A stretch of 8,226 nucleotides of DNA from Methyloprofundus sp. (GTDB lineage Bacteria > Pseudomonadota > Gammaproteobacteria > Methylococcales > Methylomonadaceae): assembly GCA_013138555.1 (NCBI GenBank), contig WTCN01000023.1, positions 1-8,226 on the forward strand, read 5' to 3'. The notes beneath the pieces were generated by a model. It was not told where the DNA came from, did not search any database, and saw nothing but the letters and a program-made list of their open reading frames with translations. The position numbers and the translations under genes are program-made. Shown piece by piece: positions 1-6,803 of this stretch (positions within the stretch are counted from its first letter, which is position 1; the number at the start of each line of letters is the position of its first letter).

Positions 1-282
1 ATTAATAAAATCACGTCTTTTCATATTGCTTCACCATAATATCAAGTCGCATTATTCTACCTGAATCAAGCCTGCTTATACATTGCATAATCAATACCTT
101 TCATATAACCAGTAAAGTAGCTTACACGTTGAGGTTATCTCTAACACGAAAATACAAACGTAGCTTATATTACAGCTCCCGTTTTAGTAAATCACAGCGA
201 TTGCGTTCAGGTACGGAATCAGCTCTAAATGGGAGCGTCAATGCCGCATAATATGAGCAAGCTTTATTGCCTACCTTTTAGC
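1..282. other. Non-coding stretch downstream of the UbiB-family gene
   Basis: No convincing coding region on either strand: reading frames here are short and lack a ribosome binding site. It is the 3' flank of the minus-strand kinase gene and is AT-rich. The only structure I see is an imperfect inverted repeat at 175-236, listed separately. The window begins inside this gap, so its full extent and the next gene to the left are unknown. Confidence 0.6.
175..236. repeat. Imperfect inverted repeat downstream of the kinase gene
   Basis: The left arm GCTCCCGTTTTAG (175-187) pairs with the right arm CTAAATGGGAGC (225-236), with one mismatch and one unpaired base; the loop is 37 bases. It lies about 50 bases past the stop of the minus-strand kinase gene. 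It could end transcription or stabilise a 3' end, but no T-run follows on either strand, so a classical rho-independent terminator is not supported. It could also be a copy of a dispersed repeat. Confidence 0.45.
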
Positions 283-1944
283 TCAACCACTACGCCAGAT
301 AGAAATCAATAACCAGACCCCACCAAGAAAAGCGCCAATAAAACCCATTAATCCAACAAATGAAGAGGCTCCTCCTTCTACCGTGGAAACAATTGAACTA
401 CCAACGATTAAAGCTGAAGTGATCAGGCTGACAGATAAACGGTTCACTACCCTGTCTAACTCTTTACCCAGCCACTCAGGTCTGACAATATCCAGGCGCA
501 CACCCAAAGCCCCCCGGCGCGCCATATCAAGCAGGCGGTGCAAATCGTTCGGTAATTCGCTTAGCAATTCGAACATTCCGGAAAAACTCTGCCAGCCCTG
601 TTTCAGTATAGCATCAGGTGTATAACGCTTGAATAAGGCACGTTGTATAAAAGGGGTCGCGACATGCACAACATTAAAGTCCGGGTCTAATTGTCGGCCC
701 ATGCCTTCCAGAGTGATTAAGGATTTCATCAATAAGGTCAGGTCAGGTGGCAGACTTAGCTGATGATCTCGCAGTAGGGTGGTCAAATCATTTAAAAATT
801 CTGTTATATCGACATCTTTAAGAGAAACATCATGATATTGATCAATAAAGTTATCCACATCGGTGGTCAGACTATCACTATTAGTCAGCGCATCGCCTGA
901 CCATTTTAATAAGATTCTAACGACTTGACTGGTGTTACGACTAATAACACCCTGTAAAAGTTGGACTACCTGGGAGCGCCTGTCTTCTGTCAGCCGCCCC
1001 ACCATACCAAAGTCAATAAATGCAATACGATTTTCAGGCAGGAAAAAAAGATTGCCCGGGTGCGGATCAGCATGGAAAAAACCATCATCCAGAACCATTT
1101 TCATCACTATATTTGCGCCACTAAGAGCTAACTGCTTACGTTCCAGCCCTGTTCTATCCAGTGCTTCCAGATCATGAGCAGCAATACCATCAATATATTG
1201 CTGAACATTCATCCGCTCACTGGTCAATTGCCAGTATACTTTCGGGACAACAAGAACAGGATCATTGGGAAAAGCCGCTGCAATTCGCTCTGCATTGCGA
1301 CATTCACCCGCTAAATCCAGTTCACGGCGCATTGATAAAGTGAATTGGTGAATAATTTCCTTAGGCTGAAAACGATGCAGCTCTTTATTTTCCCGATCTG
1401 CAATATCAGCCAGGTGCTTTAATAGACGCAAATCGGCTTCCACTATAGCCCGAATACCTGGCCGCCGTACTTTAACAATGACCTGTGTATCTCCATTTAA
1501 ACATGCGCGATAAACCTGCCCAATTGATGCGCTTGCCAAAGGCTCGCGATTAAACTCGGTAAAAAAGTCATCAATTTCGCCACCTAAATCTTCTAATAAC
1601 TGTGTTTCAATTTCGGCAAAGGGTACGGGGTGCACCTGGTCTTGAAGCTTTGCAAACTCGGCTATCCACTCAGCAGAAAATAAGTCTGCGCGAGTTGCCA
1701 GAATCTGCCCCAGCTTCACATAAGTAGGCCCCATTTCTTCCAATGCCTGGCGTACTCGGGCCGGGGGTTCCAAGTGCGCGAGATCCTCTACCTCCGCCCA
1801 ATGCAATACTTTTCCGGCGCGATCAATGATACTCGCCAGGCCCAGGCGACGCACCACCTCACCGAAGCCATAACGAATCAGGATTAATGCAATTTCATGT
1901 ATGCGGCCAAGGTCCTTTGCGGCATTTAAGGTTCCTAATAACAT
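283..1944 (-). CDS. ABC1/AarF/UbiB-family atypical protein kinase-like protein
   Basis: Protein of 553 residues, close to E. coli UbiB (546). The family has an atypical kinase fold with ATPase activity; UbiB supports ubiquinone synthesis at the inner membrane. Seen here: the family KxGQ motif (K77-Q80, VKLGQ), the alanine/serine-rich nucleotide loop ASASIGQ (137-143), the ATP-binding lysine region VIVKVRRPG (K158), HADPHPGN (291-298, with D293 and N298) and the metal-binding IDFG (D311). Two C-terminal hydrophobic segments, about 504-524 and 529-549, fit the family's membrane anchor. The start ATG has a GAGG-like site 10 bases upstream. It lies 48 bases after the unknown helical protein, probably in one transcript. 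Canonical gammaproteobacterial ubiB usually sits with ubiE and ubiJ, and E. coli UbiB has IDCG where this has IDFG. So this may be a paralogue rather than the ubiquinone gene itself. Family call is secure; role is not. Confidence 0.93.
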   Translation of the reverse strand: MLLGTLNAAKDLGRIHEIALILIRYGFGEVVRRLGLASIIDRAGKVLHWAEVEDLAHLEPPARVRQALEEMGPTYVKLGQILATRADLFSAEWIAEFAKLQDQVHPVPFAEIETQLLEDLGGEIDDFFTEFNREPLASASIGQVYRACLNGDTQVIVKVRRPGIRAIVEADLRLLKHLADIADRENKELHRFQPKEIIHQFTLSMRRELDLAGECRNAERIAAAFPNDPVLVVPKVYWQLTSERMNVQQYIDGIAAHDLEALDRTGLERKQLALSGANIVMKMVLDDGFFHADPHPGNLFFLPENRIAFIDFGMVGRLTEDRRSQVVQLLQGVISRNTSQVVRILLKWSGDALTNSDSLTTDVDNFIDQYHDVSLKDVDITEFLNDLTTLLRDHQLSLPPDLTLLMKSLITLEGMGRQLDPDFNVVHVATPFIQRALFKRYTPDAILKQGWQSFSGMFELLSELPNDLHRLLDMARRGALGVRLDIVRPEWLGKELDRVVNRLSVSLITSALIVGSSIVSTVEGGASSFVGLMGFIGAFLGGVWLLISIWRSG

Positions 1945-1992
1945 TTAGCTTAAAGCCTCAGCTTTCAGAGTGATTGAACCATGCTCATCGAC

Positions 1993-2628
1993 TTATTTCT
2001 TTTCTTCAGTAGATAAGCTATCCGCAATACCCGCCAGCAAACCACTCGCAACCCGGGCGACTGATGCACCTGTCGTTTTTGCGACATCTGCTAGCTGAAT
2101 ATTTTTACCCTGATTTGCAAGAAAGCCAAGTAGGTGATCCGATGTTTCTGTCGCCGTACGACCGACCGATGTGGAGCTTTGTTGCAAATGCTCAACGATA
2201 TTATTTAAAGCCTTTGATGTCATTTTCTGGCCACCTTTTGCTACATCAGCCAAAGTATCAAAAAACAGTTTTTCCAGATCACTCAAGTCAGTTAGCGCAC
2301 GCTTCAAATCATGCTCAGTAAATTCCTCAACATTTCCTGCGGCCTCTTCAATCGCCAGGGAAGAGGCCTGAGCAACCTGGCTTAAAGCATTATCTATCCC
2401 TGTTACGGTTTGTTGCAGTACTTTTTTTGCTTCAGGCTCATTTTCAGTCGCTCCTTCAAAAGCACCGTTGACGACAGCCTGAATCACCTCTTTGATATGC
2501 CCGGGCTCCATCTGACCATTTTTCAATGCATCGACAACAATCTGACGCACCTCGTTATGAATATCATCACCACGGATAACTGAATCACGCGCTGCTGTAT
2601 GTTGCTGTTGCCTATTGTTTTCAATCAT
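1993..2628 (-). CDS. Unknown helical protein paired with the UbiB-family gene (possibly DUF6781)
   Basis: Soluble-looking protein of 211 residues. I chose the ATG at 2628 over the GTG at 2640 because a GGAG site (2635-2638) lies 6 bases before it; the GTG overlaps that site's flank. The protein is rich in Ala, Glu, Lys, Gln, Ser and Thr and should be almost wholly alpha-helical and amphipathic, somewhat like phasins or other coating proteins. There is no signal peptide and no clear membrane helix. A mildly hydrophobic Ala/Gly/Val stretch lies near the C-terminus before a charged end, TEEKK. The pattern recalls DUF6781 proteins from memory, which I could not check. It is the first gene of a likely two-gene unit with the kinase 48 bases downstream, so a link to membrane or quinone-lipid biology is an inference from position only. 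No function is assigned. Confidence 0.8.
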   Translation of the reverse strand: MIENNRQQQHTAARDSVIRGDDIHNEVRQIVVDALKNGQMEPGHIKEVIQAVVNGAFEGATENEPEAKKVLQQTVTGIDNALSQVAQASSLAIEEAAGNVEEFTEHDLKRALTDLSDLEKLFFDTLADVAKGGQKMTSKALNNIVEHLQQSSTSVGRTATETSDHLLGFLANQGKNIQLADVAKTTGASVARVASGLLAGIADSLSTEEKK

Positions 2629-2634
2629 GATTTT

Positions 2635-2676
2635 CTCCACAAATAGTTATACTCTGAATAGCTGTAGGATGGGCAA
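2635..2676 (-). promoter_or_regulatory. Possible promoter and ribosome binding site of the unknown-protein/kinase unit
   Basis: On the minus strand TATAAC (plus 2646-2651) is a good -10 hexamer. TTGCCC (plus 2671-2676) is a possible -35, but the spacing of 19 is long. The start of transcription would fall near 2639, just ahead of the GGAG ribosome binding site (2635-2638). The -35 candidate lies inside the repeat at 2655-2772, so the repeat may supply part of this promoter. Tentative. Confidence 0.3.
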
Positions 2677-2772
2677 AACGATAACGTGCCCATCAGCTCA
2701 TACAAATATATTTAACAACTCGGGATTATAAATGGGCACGAAAAAGGCCTTTGTCCATCCTACAGCTGTTCA
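2655..2772. repeat. Convergent pair of GTAG-headed palindromes (REP/BIME-like or MITE-like)
   Basis: The outer arms, 2655-2677 and 2750-2772, are inverted copies matching at 21 of 23 bases (core AGCTGTAGGATGG). Each half is itself a hairpin headed by GTAG. On the plus strand GTAG (2664-2667) is followed by GATGGGCA (2668-2675) pairing perfectly with TGCCCATC (2687-2694). On the minus strand GTAG (2763-2760) is followed by a similar stem with one mismatch. An inner 9-bp inverted pair, CGTGCCCAT (2685-2693) and ATGGGCACG (2732-2740), joins the halves. GTAG followed by a palindrome is the known hallmark of REP elements mobilised by RAYT proteins. The 'GTAGGATGGGCAAA...GTGCCCA' type is, as I recall, dispersed in many proteobacteria. 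It fills the gap between rimI and the next gene; no gene lies inside. Confidence 0.75.
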
Positions 2773-2801
2773 AGCTATTTCGAGCATGCTCCTAACATCC
2801 G

Positions 2802-3356
2802 TTAAATAATAGTATAAGCCATCATAATGGCATCTTCACGCTCACCATTTTCTGTTTTGTAATACCCTGGTCTGATTCCAATTTCATTAAACTCCAGACT
2901 TTCATATAAAGCAATAGCGCCCGTATTGGATGGCCGAACTTCCAGAAAAACACTCTCTGCCTTTTTTGCTTTCGCGGTATCAATAATATGCTGCATAAAT
3001 TTCCGCCCCAGGCCTTGCTGACGCATAACCGGATCTATACAGAGATTAAGTACCGTCGCTTCACCAACGGCTGTGGAAACAATACAGAATGCTCTGATTT
3101 TATCAGTCGCATCCTCGCCCACCCAGCAATCATAATGCGCCGCATTTAAACAATCGTGAAATAGACCTTCAGCCCACGGGTAATTATAACCCTTTGCTTC
3201 TATTTCCAGAACTCGTGGCAAATCCGCTTTGCTCATTTTACGAAAACGCATCAACTCTACCTGATTTAGGGTGTCAGGAAATACTTTGGCGTAAAATTCC
3301 CGGTCAGCATCATAGGTAACTAAGCTTTTAATTTGATTCAATACTCGTTTTATCAT
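2802..3356 (-). CDS. rimI: Ribosomal-protein-alanine N-acetyltransferase RimI
   Basis: GNAT-fold enzyme of 184 residues. RimI transfers the acetyl group of acetyl-CoA to the N-terminal alanine of ribosomal protein S18. Seen here: the acetyl-CoA loop RQQGLGRKF (112-120), LEVRPSN (138-144) and ALYESLEF (149-156), then PGYYKTENGEREDAIMMA (163-180), which follows E. coli RimI closely. Glu139 and Tyr151 match the E. coli catalytic residues Glu103 and Tyr115, both with the same offset of 36. That offset is an N-terminal extension relative to the 148-residue E. coli protein. A start at Met36 (ATG at 3251) would give a normal-length enzyme but has only a weak GAG upstream. The long start lies two bases after the glycosylase stop, suggesting translational coupling, so I keep it. 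Enzyme identity is secure; the exact start is less so. Confidence 0.92.
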   Translation of the reverse strand: MIKRVLNQIKSLVTYDADREFYAKVFPDTLNQVELMRFRKMSKADLPRVLEIEAKGYNYPWAEGLFHDCLNAAHYDCWVGEDATDKIRAFCIVSTAVGEATVLNLCIDPVMRQQGLGRKFMQHIIDTAKAKKAESVFLEVRPSNTGAIALYESLEFNEIGIRPGYYKTENGEREDAIMMAYTII

Positions 3357-3358
3357 TA

Positions 3359-4018
3359 TTATTTTACTTTTTCAAAAAGAGTTAAAGCCCGTAGCAGGTC
3401 TTGCCATGCTTTAGACTTCTCGGTTAATGAGCGTAATAAATACGCCGGGTGATATATTGTCAACAAAGGAATACCAGAAAACTCATGCTCACTTTCTCGT
3501 AATTCAGCTAATGGCGCTTTGTTGTGTAATAATTTATGTGCAGCGACTCGCCCTACCGCAATGATTATTTTAGGCTGAACCAGGGCTATCTGACGTTGCA
3601 GGTAGTGTTCACAAGCCTCTAATTCCTTTACTCTTGGAGATCGATCTTCAGGCGGTCGGCACTTAACGATATGGGTGATAAACACATCCTCCCGGCTGAG
3701 CTTCATCGCTCTCAACATTTCTGTGAACAATTCGCCCGAATGATCTGCAAAGGGAATTCCTTGCTGCTCATCTTCCTGACTGGGTGCTTCCGTTACCCAT
3801 AAAAAATCTGCATGTCGATTTCCTGAACCGAGTACCACCTGATGTCGTGTCTGAGATAAATCACATTGCTGACAAACCGTCATTTCAGCCTGCAATGTCT
3901 CCCAGTTATCCACTTCAGCCGCCAAGATGTCTGTTACTGCATTTTCCTCAGCAAACCTCGGCATCCAGACATCAATGCCCATTGCAGATAGATACTGTAA
4001 GCGTGTTGTATTATCCAT
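3359..4018 (-). CDS. Family 4 type (Fe-S) uracil-DNA glycosylase with altered motif A
   Basis: Protein of 219 residues. Family 4 enzymes remove uracil, from cytosine deamination or misincorporation, from DNA and carry a 4Fe-4S cluster. Likely ligands are C49, C52, C120 and C136 (C-x2-C-x67-C-x15-C). The N-terminus LQYLSAMGIDVW, the KCRPP segment (119-123), AVGRVAAHKLL (154-164) and the motif YHPAYLLR (189-196, H190) all fit the gammaproteobacterial group. Motif A is unusual: the usual GEAPG becomes TEAPS (76-80), and the usual PFVGRAG becomes PFADHSG (89-95). The gene starts 66 bases after leuA across a hairpin and ends two bases before rimI; a glycosylase next to rimI is a familiar gammaproteobacterial pairing. 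No strong ribosome binding site is visible. The fold assignment is firm. Whether it still cuts uracil is open. Confidence 0.88.
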   Translation of the reverse strand: MDNTTRLQYLSAMGIDVWMPRFAEENAVTDILAAEVDNWETLQAEMTVCQQCDLSQTRHQVVLGSGNRHADFLWVTEAPSQEDEQQGIPFADHSGELFTEMLRAMKLSREDVFITHIVKCRPPEDRSPRVKELEACEHYLQRQIALVQPKIIIAVGRVAAHKLLHNKAPLAELRESEHEFSGIPLLTIYHPAYLLRSLTEKSKAWQDLLRALTLFEKVK

Positions 4019-4046
4019 AGCGAATTGATGCTCTCAATGAAGTATA

Positions 4047-4076
4047 GTAGGGGCAACCACAAGGGATTACCCCTAC
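4047..4076. repeat. GTAGGGG...CCCCTAC hairpin between leuA and the glycosylase gene
   Basis: The perfect 7-bp arms GTAGGGG (4047-4053) and CCCCTAC (4070-4076) enclose 16 bases that can pair a little further (AA with TT, then C with G). Both strands start with GTAG. The form resembles the widely dispersed 'GTAGGGGCAA...TTGCCCCTAC' repeat, recalled from memory. It sits in the 66-base gap between the leuA stop and the glycosylase start. No T-run follows on the minus strand, so it is more likely a repeat or an mRNA-stabilising hairpin than a terminator. Confidence 0.65.
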
Positions 4077-4084
4077 AAAAATAT

Positions 4085-5620
4085 TTACACCTGCGGGTGT
4101 TTCTTTTCACCTTTATCTTCTAGCTTATTCAAAGCATTAATATAGGCCTTCGCCGATGCAATAACAATATCCGTATCAGCACCTAAACCATTCACTACAC
4201 GCCCGCCCTTTTCCAGACGTACTGTCACTTCACCCTGGGCATCCGTTCCATTGGTAATACTGTTAACTGAATAAAGCTCTAAAGAAGCCCCTGAAGTCAC
4301 AATAGAGTCAATCGCTTTTAAGCTGGCATCGACAACACCACTGCCTTCTGAGTCGGCATTAAATTCCTGCTCGCCAATTTTAACAGTCACTGTTGCACTC
4401 GGCGTTTCTCCTGTTTCCGAACACACTTTTAAGGCGATTAATTTATAATGCTCTTCTTCGCTATCGGTATTTACCTCAGTAATTAAGGCTTGCAAATCTT
4501 CATCAAAAATTTCATGTTTTTTATCCGCCAACTGCTTAAAGCGATAAAAGGCATCATTTAATTCCGACTCACTGCTAAACTCAAAGCCTAACTCAGTCAT
4601 GCGACTTTTAAATGCATTACGTCCAGAGTGTTTACCTAATACCATGCGGTTTGCTGACCAGCCAACGTCTTCCGCACACATAATTTCATATGTTTCACGA
4701 TGTTTCAATACGCCATCCTGATGAATACCTGATTCATGCGCAAATGCATTCGCGCCAACAATGGCTTTATTGGGCTGCACTGGAAACCCGGTAATACTGG
4801 AAACTAATTTAGAGCAGCTTACAATTTCCCGCGTATCTAAGCGGGTATCACAAGAAAAGATATCGTGGCGTGTTTTAATGGCCATGACAACTTCTTCTAA
4901 AGCGGCATTACCTGCCCGTTCACCTAATCCATTAATAGTACACTCAACTTGTCTTGCACCATTCATGACAGCAGACAAAGAGTTAGCCACTGCCAACCCT
5001 AAATCATTATGACAATGTACCGAAAAAATGGCTTTATCAGCATTTGGAATACGCTGTCTCAAGTTTGCAATCATCGCGCCAAAATCAGCAGGAATACTAT
5101 AACCTACAGTATCGGGGATATTTAAAGTAGTCGCGCCTGCATCAATCACCGCTTCCAATATACGACACAAAAAATCCTCTTCGGAACGCCCTGCATCTTC
5201 AGGAGAGAACTCGACATTATCAGTATATTTACGTGCCCGCTTTACCGCTTTTACCGCATAGTCAATCACCTGTTCGGGCGACATTTTCAATTTCATTTGC
5301 ATATGAATCGGTGACGTTGCAATAAAAGTATGAATACGCGAGCTTTCAGCCTGTTTTAAAGCCTCACCTGCCCTGTCTATATCTCTATCCAATGCCCTTG
5401 CCAAACCACAGACAGTACTTTCTTTAACCGCCTCAGCCACAGCCTGTACAGCCGCAAAGTCACCATCACTTGCCGCAGGAAAACCTGCCTCGATCACATC
5501 GACTTTTAATCTTTCCAAAGCACGTGCAATTCTTACTTTTTCATCACGCGTCATCGACGCACCAGGGCTTTGCTCGCCATCGCGCAAAGTCGTATCAAAT
5601 ATTATTAAATTATCTTTCAT
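4085..5620 (-). CDS. leuA: 2-isopropylmalate synthase LeuA
   Basis: Enzyme of 511 residues that condenses acetyl-CoA with 2-oxoisovalerate (3-methyl-2-oxobutanoate), the first committed step of leucine synthesis, in the cytosol. The catalytic TIM-barrel starts with FDTTLRDGEQSPG (8-20). The metal site D14, H202, H204 (HCHND) and N238 (GERAGN) has the same residue numbers as E. coli LeuA, supporting both identity and the start. The C-terminal part, from about 390, is the regulatory LeuA domain that normally binds leucine for feedback inhibition; the length fits the roughly 520-residue form. I chose the ATG at 5620 because GGAG (5627-5630) precedes it at good spacing; the upstream ATG at 5632 adds four residues and lacks such a site. 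It follows pssA by 189 bases with a structured leader. Intact, with no sign of damage. Confidence 0.97.
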   Translation of the reverse strand: MKDNLIIFDTTLRDGEQSPGASMTRDEKVRIARALERLKVDVIEAGFPAASDGDFAAVQAVAEAVKESTVCGLARALDRDIDRAGEALKQAESSRIHTFIATSPIHMQMKLKMSPEQVIDYAVKAVKRARKYTDNVEFSPEDAGRSEEDFLCRILEAVIDAGATTLNIPDTVGYSIPADFGAMIANLRQRIPNADKAIFSVHCHNDLGLAVANSLSAVMNGARQVECTINGLGERAGNAALEEVVMAIKTRHDIFSCDTRLDTREIVSCSKLVSSITGFPVQPNKAIVGANAFAHESGIHQDGVLKHRETYEIMCAEDVGWSANRMVLGKHSGRNAFKSRMTELGFEFSSESELNDAFYRFKQLADKKHEIFDEDLQALITEVNTDSEEEHYKLIALKVCSETGETPSATVTVKIGEQEFNADSEGSGVVDASLKAIDSIVTSGASLELYSVNSITNGTDAQGEVTVRLEKGGRVVNGLGADTDIVIASAKAYINALNKLEDKGEKKHPQV

Positions 5621-5809
5621 TAGAAACTCCATTCATGGAGAAATATCAACCACTATGGGCTGATTTTAAAATAAGGGGTTGTATAAAATCAGAAAACAGA
5701 GTGAATATGCCCTTCAGGGCAGCAAGCAAACAAGCCCTGCAAAAGACAAACAAACAATAGTGTTGTTTTGGTGAAATATCATAAGTGTTTTTTATCTCTG
5801 AGTATCATA
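5621..5809 (-). promoter_or_regulatory. Structured leuA leader between pssA and leuA
   Basis: The leader contains several inverted repeats. Two compete for the same bases: AGGGCA/TGCCCT (5708-5721, 2-base loop) and CAGGGC/GCCCTG (5715-5720 with 5734-5739). A 9-bp perfect inverted repeat, CTGATTTTA/TAAAATCAG, spans 5660-5692. A 6-bp hairpin, CTCCAT-TC-ATGGAG (5627-5640), covers the leuA ribosome binding site GGAG. No clear -35/-10 pair and no leucine-rich leader peptide are visible; the only short frame after pssA reads M-I-L-R-D-K-K-H-L. These may be a pssA 3' end, an attenuator or operators. A 9-bp repeat can arise by chance in a window this size. Confidence 0.35.
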
Positions 5810-6559
5810 TTAACTGACGCGTCCCTGGCGTTTACGACGCAATAATATTATCGTTACTGCGGGCCCGGATAAGGCATAACCAAAGAAAAATAAAAATAAA
5901 ACCGTTGCAGGGTTTGATAAGGTAATAGCAAAACCCAGCATCACACCGATCATGACCACAAAAGGCACTTTACCACGGAGATTAATATCCTTAAAACTGT
6001 AATAACGGAAATTACTCACCATTAATAACCCTGTCGCAATGGTCATGAGCATCACCAACCAGGGCAGGCCTTCAATAGCATATTCATACTTTTCGCTAAT
6101 CCAGACCAGGCCCGCCAGAATAGCAGCGGCAGCCGGGCTGGGCAAACCTTGAAAATAACTTTTATCCTGTGTTCCAAGCTGAGTATTAAAACGTGCTAAA
6201 CGTAATGCACCGCCCGCTAAATGAATAAAAGCAGCAATCAATCCTGCCTGCCCTAAAGACGCTAAAGACCATAAATACATGACGATAGCAGGTGCCGCAC
6301 CAAAAGAAACCATATCTGCCATACTATCATATTCTGCACCAAAATCACTCTGGGTATTCGTCATACGTGCGACACGCCCATCCAGCCCATCAAGTACCAG
6401 GGAAACAAAAATTAACATCGCTGCTTTTTCATAGTGACCTGAAATTGCCGAAGCAATCGCATAAAACCCTGAAAACAAAGCCGCTGTTGTAAATAGATTA
6501 GGTAATAAATAAATACCGCGACTACGTTTTTTGGTACTTTTCTGATCTGATTCAGTCAT
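5810..6559 (-). CDS. pssA: CDP-diacylglycerol-serine O-phosphatidyltransferase (phosphatidylserine synthase)
   Basis: Integral membrane enzyme of 249 residues. It joins CDP-diacylglycerol and L-serine to give phosphatidylserine and CMP, the step toward phosphatidylethanolamine. The CDP-alcohol phosphotransferase signature is complete: D57, D60, G61, A64, R65, G74, D78 and D82 (DG.DGR.AR, then G...D...D). Several hydrophobic helices are visible, starting at about 20-40 and 46-58, then from about 86 to 115 and through the C-terminal half. The end is basic (RRKRQGRVS). This is the integral-membrane (Bacillus-like) type, not the peripheral E. coli PssA. The start ATG has only a weak GAG upstream. 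In many gammaproteobacteria pssA lies between ilvC and leuA; here leuA follows, but an ATP-grasp gene, not ilvC, lies upstream on the other strand. Confidence 0.95.
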   Translation of the reverse strand: MTESDQKSTKKRSRGIYLLPNLFTTAALFSGFYAIASAISGHYEKAAMLIFVSLVLDGLDGRVARMTNTQSDFGAEYDSMADMVSFGAAPAIVMYLWSLASLGQAGLIAAFIHLAGGALRLARFNTQLGTQDKSYFQGLPSPAAAAILAGLVWISEKYEYAIEGLPWLVMLMTIATGLLMVSNFRYYSFKDINLRGKVPFVVMIGVMLGFAITLSNPATVLFLFFFGYALSGPAVTIILLRRKRQGRVS

Positions 6560-6604
6560 AACTCATGATTTTTAAAACGCTAAATAATAATTTAATCCTA
6601 TTGT

Positions 6605-6633
6605 ATAGTATTTATATAGTGTGAACACGGCAA
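6605..6633 (-). promoter_or_regulatory. Candidate sigma-70 promoter of pssA
   Basis: On the minus strand TTGCCG (plus 6628-6633) and TACTAT (plus 6605-6610) are 17 bases apart; each matches four of six consensus bases. The transcript would start near 6598, leaving a leader of about 40 bases before pssA. The flanks are AT-rich. This is the best promoter match I found in the window, but it is a pattern match only. Confidence 0.4.
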
Positions 6634-6685
6634 AAATTGGTTTTTCATTTCAAACCCCCTTTTAAAGCGTGGTATTTTTATACCT

Positions 6686-6707
6686 GTAGAGCGTGGCTTC
6701 AGCCCAC
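6686..6707 (+). repeat. Short GTAG-headed REP-like palindrome
   Basis: GTAG (6686-6689) is followed by GTGGC-TTCA-GCCCAC (6693-6707), a hairpin with one bulged base. It looks like the dispersed form GTGGGCTTCAGCCCAC with one G lost. A second small palindrome, GGTAT-TTTT-ATACC (6671-6684), ends one base before the GTAG. AGCGTGG occurs twice here, at 6666-6672 and 6690-6696. The element lies in the gap between pssA and the plus-strand ATP-grasp gene. Confidence 0.5.
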
Positions 6708-6803
6708 TAATACCCAAAACTGCGCCAAAGGTAAAGCAATACAATGCATCATCGCCCAAACCATTAAAGTAGCTTCCCATTTATGTTCGAATTCAAACGC
6801 CAC
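6699..6803 (-). CDS. Possible 34-residue single-helix membrane protein, or gene remnant
   Basis: On the minus strand a GTG at 6803 has the purine-rich site AAAAGG (plus 6811-6816) 7 bases upstream. It opens a 34-residue frame with a charged N-terminus (FEFEHKWE) and then a strongly hydrophobic stretch rich in Trp, Met, Leu and Ala that could span a membrane. The stop TGA lies inside the REP-like palindrome at 6686-6707, so the repeat may have cut off a longer gene. I recognise no family. The start, the function and even coding status are uncertain. A longer frame in another phase (6598-6780) runs through the repeat and looks spurious. Confidence 0.3.
   Translation of the reverse strand: MAFEFEHKWEATLMVWAMMHCIALPLAQFWVLVG

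Noticed and set aside
2782..2791. Perfect palindrome GAGCATGCTC just after rimI, considered as a terminator
   Set aside because: It has no loop and no following T-run. Short palindromes of this length occur by chance.
4047..4076. Hairpin after leuA as a rho-independent terminator
   Set aside because: No T-run follows on the minus strand and the glycosylase gene starts soon after, so read-through is more likely.
6598..6780. A 60-residue minus-strand open frame upstream of pssA
   Set aside because: It runs through the REP-like palindrome, giving the 'SGLKPRST' type of peptide that such repeats yield, and through the candidate pssA promoter. A different phase, 6699-6803, has the better ribosome binding site.
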